Source: Diacronema lutheri (taxonomy: Eukaryota > Haptophyta > Pavlovophyceae > Pavlovales > Pavlovaceae). From it: a stretch of 64,000 nt of DNA. Both the position numbers and the translations under genes were made by a program. The notes under the pieces are model-generated. The model saw nothing but the letters and a program-made list of their open reading frames with translations. It did no database searches and was not told the origin of the DNA. Shown in pieces: positions 47,953 through 58,027 of this stretch (positions are counted from its first letter, which is position 1; every line of letters begins with the position of its first letter). The stretch covers positions 2,666,001 to 2,730,000 of the forward strand of contig JAGTXO010000001.1 in NCBI GenBank assembly GCA_019448385.1. The letters run 5' to 3'.

Positions 47953-49458
47953 TCATCTCGACCGACGTTTCCGCCGCTTACGCTCGAGGTGGGCATCCGG
48001 CCGTGCGTCCGCGTCGCGCCCTGCGTGCACAACGAGCGCGCCTGCGTAGAGCAGCGCGCGCAGCAGGTCGACGAGCTCGCGCGCGGCCGCGCCCGCGCCG
48101 ACCGCGTTCGTCATCTGCGCGACGGTGCTTCCGCGCGGCTCGAGGAGCAGCCGCACGCCCGGCTCGACGCGCGCGGCGCAGAGCACGCTGAAGCGCAGGA
48201 ATTCGGTGCCCGTCAGCGCGGACGCGCCCGTCACGTGCACAAGCAGCCGGTCCGCGCCGCGCGCCTTGAGCGCGAGCGCGACGAGCGCGCTCGGGCGCAT
48301 CGACGCGTCCGGGCCGACGTCGGACGTGCGCGCGAGGCAGCCGCGCGCGACGAGGAAAGACAGGCTCGCGCCGCGCTCGAGCCCGTCCGAGAGCGCTCGC
48401 TCGGAGGGCAATGCGCGCGGCAGCGGGCACGCGCGCAGAAGGCGTGGAAGCGCGTCGCGCGCGCTCGCGGCGAGCTCGCGCATCGCACCGGAGGGCGCGC
48501 TCGCGCCAAAGTCGACCGTGCCTGCGGGGCACATGGCGGCGACGCCGAGCTCGCGCGCAAGCGCGCCGCCCCCGTCGTGCGGCGCGGCGGCGAGCGCGGC
48601 GAACAGGGCCTCGCACAGCCAGCGCGCGCGCAGGAGCTGGCCGATGCGCAGGTTGACCGAGACGCATGGCCCCGCGACGGGCACGACGCGGTGCCAGTGT
48701 CCGGGCGGCAGATAGAGCACGCTGCCGGGCGCCATGCTGACGCACGCGCAGCCGGCCAGCCCGGCCGGCGGCGCGCGCGCGAGCTGCTCGGCGCGGTTGC
48801 GCGGCGCGTCGAACATGCCGCGGCTGGCATCGGGCCGCGCGCCGCGGTCCGGCGCCTCGGCCGACGTGTGGTACCAGTCCTTCGAGCCGAGCAGCTGGAA
48901 GGTGAAGTTGTGGTTCTCGTCGCGGTGCCACTCGGCGTGAATCGTGCGCGAGTTTGAAAAGTAAGCGCCCACCTCGACGTCATGCCCGCGCTCGGCGCAC
49001 GCGCTTACCCACGCGTCGCTCAGCCGATGCGCGCCGGCGGTGAAGCAGTAAGGCAGGTCCAGCGTTCGCGCGTGCGTCTCGAGGTCGCGCTCCATCGACT
49101 CCATCTCGTCGACCGCGTACCTGCGGCGCGCGCGGGCGCGCGGAAAACGCGCGCAGCGCGCTGGCGGGTCGAAGCCTGCCTCGCGGCGGCACGAGAGCAC
49201 GCGTGCGCGCATACGTGCCGAGCCGCACACGGCGCGCGAGCGCGAGCGCGAGCGCGCGCACGGCGAGTTGTCCGCCTTGCGGCAGTGCGGGAGGACGGCG
49301 GTGAGTTCGCCGCCGCCAAAGCCGTCGAGCAGCTCAGCGAGCACCTCCGGCTGCAGCGCCGTGGTGAAGGGCCGAACGCCCCAGCTCTCGGCGAGGAATG
49401 CCGCCAGCACCGACTCGTCACCTCCCAAGTACGACGCGAAGGACGTGCAGGCCACCAT
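47953..49458 (-). CDS. JmjC/cupin-type 2-oxoglutarate oxygenase, basic C-terminus
   Basis: Likely Fe(II)/2-oxoglutarate hydroxylase or demethylase of the JmjC cupin class. Exons 49458-49262 and 49120-47953 give 454 aa. The phase-2 intron (CC|GTGCGC...CCGCAG) joins 'CRKADNSP' to 'YAVDEMESMERDLETHAR'. The iron site is 'HAEWHRDENHNFTFQLLGS' (His131, Asp133), with the distal His in 'GSVLYLPPGHWHRVVPV' (His207 or 209), and 'VSVNLRIGQ' follows. The C-terminal ~200 residues are helical and end in 'HLERKRRKRRSR', a probable nuclear localisation signal. Relatives include ROX/NO66-like proteins, but the substrate cannot be read from sequence. Divergent from the protease-ClpS gene with 39 bp between ATGs. 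Confidence 0.82.
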   Translation of the reverse strand: MVACTSFASYLGGDESVLAAFLAESWGVRPFTTALQPEVLAELLDGFGGGELTAVLPHCRKADNSPCARSRSRSRAVCGSARMRARVLSCRREAGFDPPARCARFPRARARRRYAVDEMESMERDLETHARTLDLPYCFTAGAHRLSDAWVSACAERGHDVEVGAYFSNSRTIHAEWHRDENHNFTFQLLGSKDWYHTSAEAPDRGARPDASRGMFDAPRNRAEQLARAPPAGLAGCACVSMAPGSVLYLPPGHWHRVVPVAGPCVSVNLRIGQLLRARWLCEALFAALAAAPHDGGGALARELGVAAMCPAGTVDFGASAPSGAMRELAASARDALPRLLRACPLPRALPSERALSDGLERGASLSFLVARGCLARTSDVGPDASMRPSALVALALKARGADRLLVHVTGASALTGTEFLRFSVLCAARVEPGVRLLLEPRGSTVAQMTNAVGAGAAARELVDLLRALLYAGALVVHAGRDADARPDAHLERKRRKRRSR

Positions 49459-49497
49459 GCTGCTTCGTCCACATTTCGCGCGAAGTCGCGCGTGCAG

Positions 49498-50646
49498 ATG
49501 CGCGCGGCCTGGCTGCTCGTGCTCGCCGCCGCACGGCCTCTCGTCTCGAGCATCGGTCGGAGCGCGCTCGTGCGCACGCGGGCTCGCGCGTGGGCGCGCT
49601 TCGCCGAGCCGCGCGCGCGCGCGGCGCTCTCGGCGCCGCAGGTCTCGCCTGTGCAGGCCTCCATCCACGCCGCTGCACCGTCCGTTGCCCTCGTGCTGCC
49701 GCGCGGCGTGCGCAACGCGACACTGCAGGGTACGGCGTTCCGCGTGCTGCGCGAGGACTTTGTGAGCGGCCCGCCGCTGCCCGCTGATGAGCACTGCTGC
49801 TGGCTCATCACCGCCGCGCATGTCGCTGCGCCCGGCTGCACGCTGAGCGTCCAGTTCCCGTCGCAGCGCGCGGCCGTGCGCGCGCAGCTCGTCGGCCGTG
49901 CGACACAAGTGGACGTCGCGCTGATCCGTGTTGAAGCCTCCGACCTGCCCGCCGCCCTTTGGCCGCCGCCACTCCGGTTGAGCGCGCAGCTTGCAACTGT
50001 CGGCGAGAGCGTCATCGGGCTCGGCTACCCGGGCGGCGTCTTTGGGCCCGCCGCGTCGCTTGGCATCGTCTGCGCGCACGCGCCCGCGCTCGAGCTCAAC
50101 GCGTCGACGCCGCTGCTCACGCAGCCGCTCCCCGCCGTCGCGTATGACGCGCGCGACGCCGTCAAGCCCACGTTCGTCGTCACCGACGCGGCACTCGCAG
50201 GCGGGATGAGCGGAGGGCCGCTCATCAATATGTGCGGCGAGGTGTGCGGGATCAACGTGCTCGTCCGGCCCGAGCTGCGCGCGCTCGGAAACTATGCGCT
50301 CGCCGCGCCGCGCGCCACCGAGGCCGTGCGCGCGCTCATCCTCGCGCCCGCGGCCGACGCCGCGGCCGGCGCGCCGCCGGCATCGTGGCGCGTGTTCCTT
50401 TACAATGACAGGATGAATTCGAAAGCGGCGGTTTCGAAGATCCTCGCGGACGCCGGCTTGCCGTCGGACGAGGCCGAGCGGGTCATGTCGGAGGCGCACT
50501 CGCGCGGCCGCGCCGTCGTGCGCACCTTCGCACCGCCGCGCGGCGCGGAGAGCGCCGCTGAGCTGTGCGAGCGGTTGCGTGCGGCCGACCTGCTTGTCGA
50601 GGCGGAGCGCGTCGCGGTCGAGCCCGAGGTTGCGGCGGCAGCGTAG
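49498..50646 (+). CDS. Trypsin-like serine protease fused to a C-terminal ClpS domain
   Basis: Single exon, 382 aa. A hydrophobic leader ('AAWLLVLAAARPLVSS') and basic stretch suggest secretory-route, possibly plastid, targeting. The protease domain (~55-285) has the full triad: His108 ('WLITAAHVAAPG'), Asp139 ('ATQVDVALIRVE') and Ser238 ('GGMSGGPLINMCGEVCGIN'), with 'VIGLGYPGG' between, as in HtrA/Deg-like enzymes. No PDZ domain follows. Residues ~297-375 look like ClpS instead: 'SWRVFLYNDRMNSKAAVSKI' with the Asn303-Asp304 pair, then 'ERVMSEAHSRGRAVV' with Met330 and His334. These correspond to E. coli ClpS Asn34, Asp35, Met62 and His66, which bind the N-degron. The frame is continuous across both domains with no splice signal between. 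Substrate and compartment are inferred. Confidence 0.85.
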   Translation: MRAAWLLVLAAARPLVSSIGRSALVRTRARAWARFAEPRARAALSAPQVSPVQASIHAAAPSVALVLPRGVRNATLQGTAFRVLREDFVSGPPLPADEHCCWLITAAHVAAPGCTLSVQFPSQRAAVRAQLVGRATQVDVALIRVEASDLPAALWPPPLRLSAQLATVGESVIGLGYPGGVFGPAASLGIVCAHAPALELNASTPLLTQPLPAVAYDARDAVKPTFVVTDAALAGGMSGGPLINMCGEVCGINVLVRPELRALGNYALAAPRATEAVRALILAPAADAAAGAPPASWRVFLYNDRMNSKAAVSKILADAGLPSDEAERVMSEAHSRGRAVVRTFAPPRGAESAAELCERLRAADLLVEAERVAVEPEVAAAA

Positions 50647-50784
50647 GCCGCTCGGCGCTCGGCACCTTGTGGTGCTCGGCACTACGCGCGCGCGCCTTGA
50701 CGATGCAACAGCCGTTCTCACGCTGCAACAGCCGTTCAGCTCGGCAATTTCCAGCGTGAGAGTTCTCAGAAATCACATCCATTC

Positions 50785-53036
50785 TCACAGCTCTGCGCTG
50801 CTCTCGATGGAAGGGATCCCGCGGGCTGGCCGGCCAGCCAGCTCGAGCATTGCGTTGTCCGCGCCGTACGCTCGCCCGCTGCCACCACCGCTGCCGACGC
50901 CGTTCCGCCGGAGCTTGAGGCTACCAGCCGATGCGCGTGGCCGCGCATCCAGCCCGCCGGCGCGCTGGTCGGCGAGCTCGGCGAACGGCGCGGCGCGCGC
51001 GCGCGAGGGCCGCATCGAGACCGACCAGTCTGCGCAGAGCGCGTGCGGCCCGTCGCGCTCGTCGGCGCCGCCAGCCGCTCCGGCGCCGGCACGTTCGGCC
51101 GGCAGGTGGCGTTCGCGCATCGCCGGGCTCGTCGACGCGTCCGACCGTTCCGAGTGAGCACTGGGCACCTCAAGGCCACCGCGCGACGCGAGCGCGGGCG
51201 CGGTGGCGGATGCGCCGACGGCGTCCGCGCCGAGCCACTCGGCGGTGAAACTTTGGCTCCGCTCGTCACGCAGGCCGGGCATGGACGCGCGCGCGGCCGG
51301 CGCCGCGCCGAGCGTCTGCTCGCACGCGTAGCCGGCGAGCGCGACGGAGAGCAGCGCCTTGAGGAGGAAGAGGAGGAGCCAGACGAGCGCAATTATCGCC
51401 CAGCCGGTCGGCGAGCGCGTCAGCTGCAGCCATCGCACGAACTGACCAACGGAGCGCACGACGAGGCAAATGAGCGGGATGCAGCTAAAGCCAATCCGCG
51501 TGGAGGCCGCCGCGCTTGACTGCAGCATGTGCGGGCCCGCTTGCCTGTCGTCGTGCCCGCCGGCGACCGAGTTGGCCAGGTCGCGGCACACGACGGCGTG
51601 GAAGCGGCGGTAGATCGTCGGTTGAATCCCGTTGAACTTGATGACGAACGCGTGCTTGATCCAGTCGACGAGTAGCTCGGCGGCGGAGACCATTCCAATC
51701 GCGCCGAGCACGTTGGCGAGCACGACCGAGTCGGCGTGCACGGTGAGGACATGGAGCGCCACGATGAGAAGATAGCATGTGAGCTGAAACCGCTCAATCA
51801 TATCCGAGCAGGACAGGACGAAGAGATTGTCCGGCTCGAAGCGCTTGAAGACGTTCGACTTGAGCTCGACAAAGTTGTTCGAGACGAGCAGCGTGAGCAT
51901 CACGTTGTTGTGCGAGTTGACCGCGACATTGAGAGACACCACCTGCGAAGGCGCGAAGTGAGGCGAGGCGCGCGCGGCGGCGTCGGCCCGGCAGCGCTCG
52001 CGGCGCGGACAGCGCGCGGCGAGTTGTGCCGAGCGCGCGCCTGGTAGAAGAGCACGCACGAGTGGACGACGAGGTACACGGCGACGATCGCAAAGTCGAG
52101 CAGCAGGTGCCCCTGCCACGTGCGCCTCGCCATCGAAGACCAGAAGAGGGTATGCAGAATATCCTGCGCGCGGCGGGCGGGCGGGCGGGCGGCGGGCGCG
52201 CGCACGCGCGGCGCGCGGCGCGGGCACGAGCGGGCACGTCGGCGACGTGGACGGTATCGTTGCGGTGGGTACGCGGAGCGTCCGCCCTAGGGGGACAGGG
52301 GCGCGCCACGGCGAAAACCGGCGGAGAAGCGCGCGCGCGCCTGGCCAAAGGATGCACACAGCTTGTCGAAGACCTCGAGCACGTTGAAGACGACGTACAG
52401 CTTGATCACGGCCTGCCCCTTCACCGAGTGGTACGCCTGCGACGTGTCGATCTGCTCGAGCGCGAGTACGGCGATAGCGATCGCGCCGACGCACATGGCG
52501 TCGCACACCTGCAGCCACGAAAGTCGCCGACGCGCGGCGAGCATGCAGAGGCTCGCTGCGACGCGGAGCGGGAGCATGGTAAGCATGAAGAGGAAGGAGT
52601 CGAGGCAAACGAGATAGCCGAGGACGAGCAGCTTTTCCAGCTCCCACGGCGCGCGCAAGAAGTGGTAGACCCCCTTGCGACGCCGGCGCGCCGACTCGTC
52701 CTCCATCTCCGCCGTCACGGTCTCGTCGACGCCGACGAGCAGCTGGTGGCCGATGAAGGAGAGGAAGGAGACGGGCGCGGGCGGTCCGGCGCTCGGACCC
52801 GTGCGCTCTTCCTCCTCGCTCGCTCGGCCGCCGGCCGACGGTGAGCGCGGTTGCGACGCGGGCAGCCGGCTCGGGAGCGCGGGCGACGTGCTCGCGGGCG
52901 ACAGCGCGAGCGGAGGCGTGAGCGCGCGGCGGCCGGGCGCGTCGGGCGCCGACGGCGCGAGCTCGTCGCGCGCAAGTAGCGGCTGCCGTGCCTCCCCGCA
53001 TCGCGGCGGCCTGTTGAAGAGCGGCGACGCCTCCAT
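50785..53036 (-). CDS. TAPT1: TAPT1/EMP65-family multi-pass membrane protein
   Basis: Homologue of TAPT1, found at the ciliary base or in the ER, and of yeast Emp65. Exons 53036-52341, 52163-52041 and 51942-50785 give 658 aa. Signature blocks: 'FLRAPWELEKLLVLGYLVCL', 'YHSVKGQAVIKLYVVFNVLE', 'DKLCASFGQDILHTLFW', 'SLNVAVNSHNNVMLTLLVSN', 'NNFVELKSNVFKRFEPDNLF' and 'LLVDWIKHAFVIKFN'. Both introns have a GC donor (CAG|GCGCGC). The joins are fixed by the FGQ-DILHTLFW and FYQ-VVSLNVA alignments and by phase, so no GT alternative fits. An N-terminal disordered region precedes the membrane part. The ~170-residue C-terminal tail is Ser/Ala-rich. The ATG at 53036 is the first available. Confidence 0.93.
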
Positions 53037-53212
53037 CCCGGCGCCCGTCCACACGTGGCTGAATCCTGGCCGCTAGCCGAGGGCGGCCGGCATGCCGAGG
53101 ATCAGATCCGGGGCGTCAGAGGCCAGTCAGCCATGTACTGACTGACGACTGACAGGCGGACCGCGTGACTCGCGCGGAGCCGCGCACACCCGAGCCGAGC
53201 GGGCGCAGCGCC

Positions 53213-54256
53213 TCACCGAAAGGGCCAGCGCCGCCACCGCTCGGTGTCGGCCGACACGCGCGCCTTCTCGCCGGCCGCGCCGCCAGGCTGGCCGAGCGAC
53301 GCGACGAACGGGTCGATCCTGTCGCTTAGCCAGCGTGCCGCTGCTTTCCCGCTTGGCTCGCGCATGCGCGCGAGGTGGACGGACGCGGCGACGTCGCCCG
53401 CGGCCATCTTTACGGCCTCGGCGCGCATCTTGGCGAACAGGTCTGCCATCCCCTGGCCCAGAATGATGTTCATCGCCCAGGTCGGCACAGCCGGGTGGAG
53501 CGGGTAGCTCACCGCGTACGTGAAGTGCACTGACGTCGGCGAGCGCGGCTCGACGCAGATGTCGATGTGCGCGGGCACGCGCTGCGGCGGAAAGGTGCGG
53601 CGCGCGCTCGGCGGCGGCGGAATGGTGACGCCCGTCGGCAGCGCCGTCTGCTCGAGCGGGCGCACGCAGATGAGCACCGCGCCCGCCTCGCGCAGGTGGA
53701 CACACCCCCAGCCGTGCAGCGCGAGGTCGGCGTGCACGAGCGCGGGCAGGTCGATCTCGAGGTGAAGCGCGACCTCGGCGGGGTGAAAGTCGTGGAGCAT
53801 CGCCGAGCGCGAGATGAGCGGCGACCAGTGCCGGAACAGCGACGCCTCGCGCCAGATGAAGAAGGCGTCCGCCGGCCGTATGCCGTCGACGGTCGCATCG
53901 ATCTTGATGCTCAGCACGCCGTTGGCGCGCCGGTAGCGCGTGCGCTGGCCATGGCGGTCGGCGTAGAGCACCCAGCCGTCATCGTCGCGCAGGTCTACCA
54001 ACGCGCGCTCCGCTGTGCGCCGTCGCGCCTCCACCAGCTCGAGCGCGCCGCCGCGCGCGAGCAGCGTGTCGAGCCGCGCACGCGACGCGAGCGCGCTGCG
54101 CGCGGGGCGGCCGTCGACAAACGCGCGCACGCGCTCAAGCAGCAAGCCCGCCTCAATGTACCGCCGCTCCTCCGCGAGGAAGACCGCGTGGTCGATCGCC
54201 TCGCCCAGCTGCGCCGGCCGGAGCGCGTCTCCGCCGCCGAAGTTGGGCTCCGCCAT
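53213..54256 (-). CDS. START-like (SRPBCC fold) lipid-binding protein
   Basis: Single exon, 347 aa from the ATG at 54256. After an N-terminal helical part ('ALRPAQLGEAIDHAVFLAEE') the segment 'DLRDDDGWVLYADRHGQRTR' to 'CVEPRSPTSVHFTYAVSYPL' fits a START-like fold: 'ILSIKIDATVDGIRPADAFF'-type strand-helix, 'HWSPLISRSAMLHDFHPAEV' and 'MNIILGQGMADLFAKMRAEA'. No membrane anchor. Ligand unknown. The family call rests on pattern rather than strict motifs, so confidence is moderate. Lies downstream of a diverging channel gene (57 bp between ATGs) and in tandem with TAPT1. Confidence 0.65.
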   Translation of the reverse strand: MAEPNFGGGDALRPAQLGEAIDHAVFLAEERRYIEAGLLLERVRAFVDGRPARSALASRARLDTLLARGGALELVEARRRTAERALVDLRDDDGWVLYADRHGQRTRYRRANGVLSIKIDATVDGIRPADAFFIWREASLFRHWSPLISRSAMLHDFHPAEVALHLEIDLPALVHADLALHGWGCVHLREAGAVLICVRPLEQTALPTGVTIPPPPSARRTFPPQRVPAHIDICVEPRSPTSVHFTYAVSYPLHPAVPTWAMNIILGQGMADLFAKMRAEAVKMAAGDVAASVHLARMREPSGKAAARWLSDRIDPFVASLGQPGGAAGEKARVSADTERWRRWPFR

Positions 54257-54313
54257 CGTGGCCGCGGAAAACAGAATTACTTTCAACTCAGGTTTCCTTT
54301 GGCCCCCATACTC

Positions 54314-57300
54314 ATGTTGATTGACCGAATCTTCATTGGTGATCTTGGACGCGCTGGGTGGACGCGCTGGGTGATGCTGCGTCGCACGAGCGATGGGCCG
54401 AAGCTCATCTCGCTGACGCCCGCGGAGCTGGAGCGGCTCATCGCGCAGCGCCTGCACGAGCACCACCAGCATTCGGATGGCGTTCACCTGCCACAGCGCG
54501 AGACGATCGACATGCTCAGCCGGTCGCGCGCGCCGCTCGTGCCCGCGTCGCCGCGCGCGCCGCCCGACGACCTGCGGCTTTCGCGTGGGCGGAGCGCGGG
54601 TTTGAGCGCGCAGGCTGGCCCGCCGCGCAATCGTCTTGCTGTCGCCCGCGACCGTGGCGCAACAAGCGGCTGCGACTTCCACTCAGCGCAGATCCTCGGA
54701 CAGCGCCGCTCGACGTTCAACGGGCCGGACGGCGCGTCGCCGACCACCACTGGCGCGGCGGATGCGGGCGCGGCAGTTGCGACGGTGCCGGCAGGTACGG
54801 CGCCCAATGCAAGCATCGCCGGCATCGCCGCCGGTCACTTGCCGCGCGGCGGCGAGATGAGCCTCTCGACGCCGTCGATGCACGCGGCCGCGCCGCTCGC
54901 GCCGCAGTGCGACGCGCAGTCGACGCGTACGCCGGCGGGCTCGGGCGCACAGGCGTCCGCGGCGGGTGAGCACGGCTCGGCGGCGCCCAGCGCGCGCGGC
55001 GGCGGCGGCCGGCTGCCGCGCGGCGGCGAGATGAGCTTGTCGACGCCTTTGATCCACGCGGCCGCGTCGGTTGCGCCCGACGCGCCGCCGCGCGGCCATG
55101 CGCCGGGTGCTCATCACGCGGCGCACGCGGCGCACACGCCGCCAACGCACCACCCGCCCACCTCGCTGCACCGGCAGACGAGCGCCGACGCGCAGCATGT
55201 GCCCGGGCCCGAGGCATTGCTCCTTGGCTTTGGGCCGTTGCCGACGATCCGCGACACATCGCGCCGTGGGATCGAGCTCGGCTCGGCACCGCCGCCGGCC
55301 GTTTCAGACGGCGCGCCCGAGGCGCTACTGCTCGTGCCCATCTCGCGCGAGAACTCGCGCAAGGGCATCGACATTTCGATGGACACGGCGCCTCGCGCCT
55401 CGTCGGGCGCGCGCTCATGGCTCGTGCGCTTGAGCCTCGGCGCGCGCGGCGCCGAGGCGGGCGCGCACTGCCCGTCCGCGTCGACGTCTGCGACGCACGC
55501 GCACGCGCCGTCGCCGACGCCGGCGGATGTGGCGGCGGCTGCGGTGCACGCGGCGCGCAAGGACAGCACGATCGTGCCCTTTGGCTCGTCCGGCGCGCGC
55601 AAGGACAGCCGGATGCACCTCATTCCGTTGACGGCCGCTGAGCCGGTGTCGGCCGGACACGCGTGGCGGCGCGCGCTCGGCGCGCTCGGCGGCGCGCTGC
55701 AGCTCGTGGTGATGCATCCGTACTCGCGCCGCCGGCTGCGCTGGGAGCGCATCATCTTCGCCGCCGTGATGCTCACGGTGATCGAGGCGCCCTTCTACGC
55801 GGCCTTTCTCGAGACCAACGCGACCGACTCGAGTGCCACGTCGGTGCTCACCATCTTCATCGACCTGCTCATCGGCGCCGATGTGTACGTGAACCTGCTC
55901 ACGGGCTACGTGTCGGACGACGCGAACGCGGTCGAGATGGGCCTGGTGCCCATCGCGCGCCATTATGCGCGCTCGTGGCTGCTGCTCGACGTCATCGCCG
56001 CGTGGCCCGTGCGGTGCGTCGCGCTGATGGCGACGGGCTCGGCCAACGAGACCTTCTCGACGATCGTGCGCGTCGGCCGGCTGGCGCGCTGCCTCAAGGC
56101 GCCGCTCGTGATGCGCACGCTACGGCGCAATCGCAATTCGTTGCTCGTCGTCGTCGTCCTCGCCTACCTGATTGCGATGCACTGGTTCACGTGCCTGCAG
56201 TGGGCATTGCCGCGCGCGATGGGCTACCCGCCTGACTCGTGGCCGATCGTGACGGGCACAATCAACGAGACCACGACGCGCCGCTACATCCAGACGGCCT
56301 TCAACACCATCAGCCAGAGTGCGCGCGCGCCGCGCCGCGCCGCGCCGCGCCGCGCCGCGCCGCGTCGCGCCGCGCCGCGTCGCGCCGCGTCGCGCGCGCC
56401 ACGCTGCCGCCACGGAGGCGGCGCCGCTCATCGCGACGACGCGCCGTGCCGCGCCGCGCCCCCGTTCAGTGGCAAGTATTGGGTACGGAAATTACCAGCC
56501 CAACACTGACCAGGAGCTCATCACCACGGTCTTCAACATCGGTGCGTGCCGCGCCGTGCGCGCGCCGACGCCGACGCCGACTGCTGCCCGATGCCCGCTG
56601 ACGCGACGCGCGCGCTCGACGCCCTCTCGCCCGCCGCCGCCGCCGCCGCGCCAGTCCTTGGCAACGCGTGTTTCGGCCTGCTCGTCTCGGCGTTCGCGGT
56701 GAAGCTCTCGTCGACCGACTCGTGCACGCGCGCGCACGACGAGCGCGTCGAGGCGATGAACCACTACCTCGCGCTCACGGCGATGCCCGTCGAGCTGCGC
56801 CAGCGCGTGCGCGCGCACCTGCTCGCGCAGTTCCCGACCAACAAGCTGTACGACGAGGAGGCGGTGCTGAGCATGCTGCCCTTCCAAGTGCGCCGCGACT
56901 TGAATCTCGTGCGCGCGCGCACGCTCTACCAGAAAGTGCCGCTCTTTCGCGTGGGCGGCGTCGCGTTCATGGTGCAGGTCTCGCAGCACCTGCGGCCGCA
57001 GCACGCGCTGCCGGGCGAGTACCTGCTGCACGAGGGCGAGCCGATCGTGTGGGTCTCGTTCATCGACGAAGGTGCCGTCGAGGTCCTCGTCGGCCCCGAT
57101 CTCGAGCTCGTCGCCGAGCTGCACGACGGCGAGTTCCTCGGCGAGAGCGCGTGCGTGCGCGAGCGCGTGTGCGCGATCACCACCGCGCGCGTGCTGCAGC
57201 ACTCGGTCATCTTCTCGATCCGCGGCAGCGCGCTTCGCGAGATTCTTGGGCGCTTCCCCGACGCCAAGCTCGCCGTCATGCATGTGATCAACTCGCGCCT

Positions 57301-57457
57301 CGACGTGCTCGACCGCCGCCGGCCGCGCGCGCACGGCACGCCGTACGGCGCTCGCGCCGCGCCGCAGCCGCGCGCACCGCAGCCGCACGCGCCGATGAGC
57401 CTGGCCGTGCCGCCCGCGCCCGCCACGCGGCGCTGTCGCTCTGCATCCTTCTCGTAG
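54314..57457 (+). CDS. Voltage-gated-type cation (K+) channel with cyclic-nucleotide-binding-like domain
   Basis: EAG/HCN/KAT superfamily. Exons 54314-56318, 56470-56541 and 56655-57457 give 959 aa; both introns are phase 1 (A|GTGCGC, G|GTGCGT). Residues 1-460 are disordered with repeated motifs. S1 starts near 475 ('RRLRWERIIFAAVMLTVIEA'). S4 near 580 has spaced Arg/Lys ('VRVGRLARCLKAPLVMRTLR'). The pore is assembled across intron 1 as 'NTISQMASIGYGNYQPNT', a K+-type GYG filter followed by Asn. S6 is 'VLGNACFGLLVSAFAVKLSS'. The C-linker leads to a CNBD-like domain (~780-900, 'GEYLLHEGEPIVWVSFIDEG', 'GEFLGESACVRERVCAITTA'). The Arg that normally contacts the cyclic-nucleotide phosphate is not evident, so ligand binding is doubtful. 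Confidence 0.88.
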
Positions 57458-58027
57458 CGCGCCGCCGCCGCTGGCCGCCACCGCCGCTGAGAATGACGCC
57501 GATGCGCGCGCGAGCGTCGGTGCGGCGCTCGCGCCGTGCGGCGAATTGTGGCTTGCCTCTCTCCCCTCCATGTGCATTCATGATTCATTATTTATTTCCT
57601 TTTGATCTTTTGCCCTTTTAAAATAAATTGCAGCTTAGTCACGAGAGTGCCACGGCCGGGGTTCCGTGCATGTGTGCCGCGCCGCGCGCGCTCGTCCGAC
57701 GTCTCAGCGCGCGTGCCCGCGTGGTGCGGGCGCGCGCAAAGAGCCGCGGGTGGAGGCGGCAGGCGGCGAACACGGAGGGGTTCGACGGCGTGTGCGATGG
57801 GTTAGATCTGGCCAACAGCTGTGGCGCGGCATGCGCGCGGCGGAAGAGGGGCTGGGGCGGGTTACAGCGGGCCGCCAGGCGGGTTGCCCGGCTGGCTGGC
57901 CGCGGCCGCCGGCGCCCCCCCGCCGCCGCGCGCGCCGACACCAACGGTTTGCGCAGGAAGGCGAGACAGGCGGCGCCCGTGCGGGCGGGCGCGCGCGCGC
58001 GTGGTTGCGGTCACGGGTCCTGCCTGG
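57458..58027. other. Intergenic gap between convergent channel and EFL genes
   Basis: 570 bp holding the two 3' UTRs. An AT-rich island lies at about 57575-57640, otherwise rare in this window. No convincing coding frame; open frames here are arginine- and alanine-rich and lack conserved features. Confidence 0.6.
57623..57628 (+). promoter_or_regulatory. AATAAA, possible polyadenylation signal of the channel gene
   Basis: Canonical hexamer 166 nt after the channel stop codon, in an AT-rich stretch. Such signals are not obvious after most other genes here, so its use is uncertain. Confidence 0.4.

Noticed and set aside
47953-50721. A 922-residue minus-strand protein covering the JmjC region and upstream
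   Set aside because: The upstream third is antisense to the protease-ClpS gene and has low-complexity Arg-rich sequence. The JmjC domain is better explained from the ATG at 49458 with one intron.
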